The notes under the pieces were generated by a model. That model saw only the letters and a list, made by a program, of their open reading frames with translations, had not been told where the DNA came from and did not search any database. Shown piece after piece: positions 61,048 to 64,000 of a DNA stretch of 64,000 nucleotides; position 1 is the stretch's first letter, and each line of letters opens with the position of its first letter. The position numbers and the translations under genes were made by a program. Source of the stretch: Bacillota bacterium (lineage in GTDB: Bacteria > Bacillota > Clostridia > Caldicoprobacterales > DTU083); NCBI GenBank assembly GCA_029549985.1, contig JAKPIB010000037.1, forward strand, positions 62,001 through 126,000. The letters are read 5' to 3'.

Positions 61048-63471
61048 ATGAAGAGGGTTAGGCTTATCGCTGCTCTGTGCATTTCCATGCTGATCCTGAC
61101 TGCATTCCCCGGCAGGGCAGACGCGGCAGATATCATCACCCGGATAGAGGTCGGGTTTAACAGCGCATACAAGATGGAAAACTGGACCCCTGTCAGGGTC
61201 AGGCTGGAGAACACCGGCCCTGATATCGAGGGCAGCCTCGAGGTGGTTGTGCCCCATTACAACAGCAGCATATCATACTCCGTGCCCGTGGTCATACCCG
61301 GCGATACGACCAAGGAATATACCGTAATGGTAAAGATCCATGGGATAATACGGTCACTGGATGTCATGCTCAAAAATAAAAGCGGCAGGGTACTGGAAAA
61401 GCAGACTGTAAGGGATATCAACACCAATATGAACGATGTCAGCCTGCTCGGCATCGTGACCGATGACGGCTCATCCCTTGGTTATTTCAGGGATAAGGTC
61501 AGCGGCTTTGTCTTCAGTTATTTCAGTCCCGTGACCATGTCCGCAGGGACCTTCCCTGATAAGAAGGAGATCCTGGACAATTTCGGGATCCTTATCATAA
61601 ACAACCTGGAATCCGACAGCCTGACCAAGGATCAGAAGGCAGCCCTCAATGCCTGGCTGAAAGGGGGCGGGGTCCTGATAATCGGGACCGGGATAAACGG
61701 CTCGCGTACCCTGTCAGGCCTGAATCCTTCGGTCGTGCCTGTAAGCGCAGGCGATCTCCTGACCCTTGATGACCTGTCTGCATTGGAGGATATGTCCGGG
61801 CTTGATGCTCCCGCCGGCAAGCTGACAGTCATGGACCTTGGCAATAGCACCGGAGAGCCAGTGCTGGCCCAGGAGGACCAGGTGCTTGTAAAGCGCATGG
61901 CTTCCGGCAAGGGATATATCTATATATCAGCCTTTGATCTGGGCACTGAGCCCTATCTTAGCTGGGAAGGCAACCTCAGGCTATGGGACAACCTGCTCAA
62001 CCTGACGCTGCCACAGCAAAAGCTATCGGAAATGACCAGACCGAACGTATACAAGGAAACACCCGTAAATCTGCTGGCAGCCATTCCGGCCATGGACCTG
62101 CCCCCGATCACCTATATACTCTTCATTTTCCTCCTGTACCTGGGCATGGCCGGGCCGCTCAACTACCTTGTGCTTAAGAAGATCGACAGGCGGGAGTGGT
62201 CCTGGTTCACCATACCGGCCTTGTCGATAGTGTTTGCGGTCCTTATCTATGCGATAGGCTTCGGCACCAAGGGCAATGAAGTGGTACTGAGCACCATCTC
62301 CGTCATTGAGATGGATAAGGATTCCGGCCAAGGCACCCTGACCAGGTATATGGGCGTTTTCATGCCCACCAGGGGGGATTACAAGATCGATATCGACAGC
62401 GACGGCCTGATCTCGCTGGTGGAAGAGAACAGCATGTCACACTATCCGCAGGCGGCCCAGGGCGGCGACATAAGTACCAGGATAATCCAGGGAAGGCCTT
62501 CGCAGATAGTGTTTGAGGACGTCAATGTTTGGATGATGAAGACCTTCATGTTAGATGGGCACCAGGTCGATGCAGGCACCATAGACTCAGATCTGAAATA
62601 TGAAAACGGCAAGATCACAGGGACCGTGACGAACAACACAGGGCTCCCCCTGGAGGACTTTATAGTCTATACGCCCTATTCCTATAAAAAGATAGGCAAT
62701 ATAGCAGCAGGCGAATCGAAAAGCGTGGAGCTTGATTCCCCCGTGGCCATCCAGCCGGGCTTTGACAGCAACTACTACATGATGCTGGAAGATCTGTTCC
62801 CCTACTATGGCAGGTACGGGGGCAGTCCGGAGGAAAGAGACCAGTATGTACGCCGCCGGCTTTTCAGCCAACTGGTGGTCAACGAAGGCGAATATGTCAA
62901 GGCGCCCATAGGTGAAAGCAAACCAAGAGGATTTACCGTAGAATTTTTCGCCTTCTATGATCCGGATGATATGGACGTGGTGAAGATCAATGACCGCCGG
63001 CCTGAAAGCATCGTCAGCTGGGGTGTGGTGAAAGGCACTCTGGACGCCGACCTGGAGACGGAGGGTCAGGTATTCATCCCACCGGGATATATATACGGTG
63101 AATACGATCATGCGATGTCGAACAACACCAGCTTTGAAGGCAGCCATGTCGTCCTGATCGACCGGCAGAGCTATGCGGTGTTTTCCGTGGACCTGTCACC
63201 CTACAAGGACCTGAAGGACCTTAAGGCCCTGATCAGCGTCCTGCCGGACTGGGGCAATATATCCATAATGGTCTACGACCAGGCTGCTGACAGATATGTG
63301 CCGATAAGCGATTATGCAGTCTACAATGATTATACGCTGGAGATCAATGACGAAAACAAGCACTTGCTGACAGATGAAAGAGGCATGGTATATCTGCGGG
63401 TTTCACAGACAAACCAGGAGTTTCTAAGGGTAAGCCTGCCCAATGTATCCGTTGAAGGGAGGACGGAGTGA
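61048..63471 (+). CDS. large membrane-anchored extracytoplasmic protein of an ABC system
   Basis: 807 residues. Signal peptide (about 1-26, ending ADA), beta-sandwich domains (about 27-120), an alpha/beta region with FGILIINNLESDSLT and WLKGGGVLIIGTG that looks like a GATase1-like/DUF4350 fold (about 180-240), then two membrane spans (about 354-374 and 388-408) around AGPLNYLVLKKIDRREWSWF, and a C-terminal beta-rich extracytoplasmic part. The GPLNY...R..W..F/P feature recurs in membrane partners of gliding-like ABC systems. Overlaps the next ATPase gene as TGATG. Function unknown; the ABC partnership is from context. Confidence 0.65.
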   Translation: MKRVRLIAALCISMLILTAFPGRADAADIITRIEVGFNSAYKMENWTPVRVRLENTGPDIEGSLEVVVPHYNSSISYSVPVVIPGDTTKEYTVMVKIHGIIRSLDVMLKNKSGRVLEKQTVRDINTNMNDVSLLGIVTDDGSSLGYFRDKVSGFVFSYFSPVTMSAGTFPDKKEILDNFGILIINNLESDSLTKDQKAALNAWLKGGGVLIIGTGINGSRTLSGLNPSVVPVSAGDLLTLDDLSALEDMSGLDAPAGKLTVMDLGNSTGEPVLAQEDQVLVKRMASGKGYIYISAFDLGTEPYLSWEGNLRLWDNLLNLTLPQQKLSEMTRPNVYKETPVNLLAAIPAMDLPPITYILFIFLLYLGMAGPLNYLVLKKIDRREWSWFTIPALSIVFAVLIYAIGFGTKGNEVVLSTISVIEMDKDSGQGTLTRYMGVFMPTRGDYKIDIDSDGLISLVEENSMSHYPQAAQGGDISTRIIQGRPSQIVFEDVNVWMMKTFMLDGHQVDAGTIDSDLKYENGKITGTVTNNTGLPLEDFIVYTPYSYKKIGNIAAGESKSVELDSPVAIQPGFDSNYYMMLEDLFPYYGRYGGSPEERDQYVRRRLFSQLVVNEGEYVKAPIGESKPRGFTVEFFAFYDPDDMDVVKINDRRPESIVSWGVVKGTLDADLETEGQVFIPPGYIYGEYDHAMSNNTSFEGSHVVLIDRQSYAVFSVDLSPYKDLKDLKALISVLPDWGNISIMVYDQAADRYVPISDYAVYNDYTLEINDENKHLLTDERGMVYLRVSQTNQEFLRVSLPNVSVEGRTE

Positions 63472-64000
63472 TGCTTGTGATCGAAAACCTGGTGAAGAAG
63501 TACGGCTCCTTCACAGCAGTGGACAAACTCAGCCTCAGGCTTGATACCGGCGATATATATGGTTTCGTCGGACCCAACGGGGCAGGCAAGACCACTACCA
63601 TGCGGATCGTAGCCACCCTGATGAGAGCCACCAGCGGCACCGTCAAGGTGGCGGGCATCGATGTCGCTGAAGACCCGATGGCGGTAAGGGGCAAGCTGGG
63701 CTATATGCCGGACTTTTTCGGTGTATACGACAACCTCAAGGTACATGAGTACCTGGATTTTTACGGCAGCTGCTACGGGCTCAGCGTAAACGAGCGTAAG
63801 AAACGGACAGACGAGCTGCTGGAGCTGGTCGAGCTGAGCGACAAAAAGGACAGCTATGTAGATGCGCTTTCACGAGGCATGAAGCAGCGCCTTTGCCTGG
63901 CCAGGAGCCTGATGCACAACCCCGAGCTCCTGATCCTGGATGAACCGGCATCCGGTATGGACCCCAGGGCCCGCATAGAAATGAAGGGCATACTGAAGGC
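63471..64000 (+). CDS. ABC transporter ATP-binding protein, 3' end cut by window
   Basis: 176 residues seen; the frame runs off the right edge. Walker A GPNGAGKTTTMR (about 36-47), Q-loop region YMPDFFG, signature LSRGMKQR, Walker B LLILDEP. The ABC-2/CcmA-like ATPase family (short, DRA-type). The start overlaps the stop of the large surface protein (TGATG), so they form one operon; the ABC-2 permease is expected further right. Confidence 0.88.
   Translation, partial: MLVIENLVKKYGSFTAVDKLSLRLDTGDIYGFVGPNGAGKTTTMRIVATLMRATSGTVKVAGIDVAEDPMAVRGKLGYMPDFFGVYDNLKVHEYLDFYGSCYGLSVNERKKRTDELLELVELSDKKDSYVDALSRGMKQRLCLARSLMHNPELLILDEPASGMDPRARIEMKGILK

Noticed and set aside
1-64000. rRNA, tRNA, CRISPR arrays, insertion sequences, prophage genes
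   Set aside because: None was seen on reading both strands.

Overview
The window looks like a chromosome segment of an anaerobic, saccharolytic Firmicute of the class Clostridia. Pointers are strong AAGGAGG-type ribosome binding sites, frequent TTG and GTG starts, TTGACA/TATAAT-like promoters with 17-base spacers, a leucine T-box leader, a yybP-ykoY (Mn2+) riboswitch, a glycyl radical enzyme with its activase, a sortase-type anchor and a MoxR/DUF58/transglutaminase operon. Base composition looks even throughout. I see no rRNA, tRNA, CRISPR array, insertion sequence or prophage. The species cannot be named from this.

Region by region. 1-5760: a sugar and nucleoside catabolic operon, with a 5'-truncated GH106-like glycosidase, ribokinase, nucleoside hydrolase and an amidohydrolase. 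5784-11629: the most unusual block. It holds a PPQTG-anchored surface protein, two paralogous lipoproteins built from the same small beta-rich module, a glycyl radical enzyme of unknown substrate and its radical SAM activase. 11654-15824: arginase converging on an ArgZ/AgrE-type ornithine cyclodeaminase, then a short-chain dehydrogenase converging on a cytoplasmic GH18 enzyme. 16041-18435: a LacI-operator-controlled GH4 glycosidase and PfkB kinase. 18437-21265: T-box leader and leuS. 21360-26262: GPH sugar symporter, GNAT acetyltransferase, Gfo/Idh/MocA dehydrogenase, a 31-residue membrane peptide and a TIM-barrel protein.

26310-30931 (minus strand): aromatic operon aroB-aroF-tyrA-aroA. 31149-33313: EF-G paralogue. 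33378-35948: nagA and an MFS transporter. 35945-40529 (minus strand): moxR, DUF58, transglutaminase. 40678-45255: birA, then a heterodimeric ABC exporter. 45399-48415: a second Gfo/Idh/MocA dehydrogenase and phosphoglucomutase. 48530-50542: an HExxH secreted protein and a convergent lipoprotein. 50622-57758: ABC exporter, YigZ, AraD, MgtC and three tandem M42 aminopeptidases. 57909-60878: Mn2+ riboswitch and P-type ATPase. 60938-64000: a large surface protein with an ABC ATPase cut by the window end.

Overall theme: uptake and intracellular breakdown of glycans, glycosides and nucleosides feeding central sugar phosphates, set among ordinary housekeeping genes. The best candidates for something undescribed are the surface-protein/glycyl-radical block (5784-11629), the HEYGHH secreted protein (48530) and the lipoprotein whose only well-placed start codon is ATA (50458). 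All assignments come from reading motifs by eye; no database search was run.
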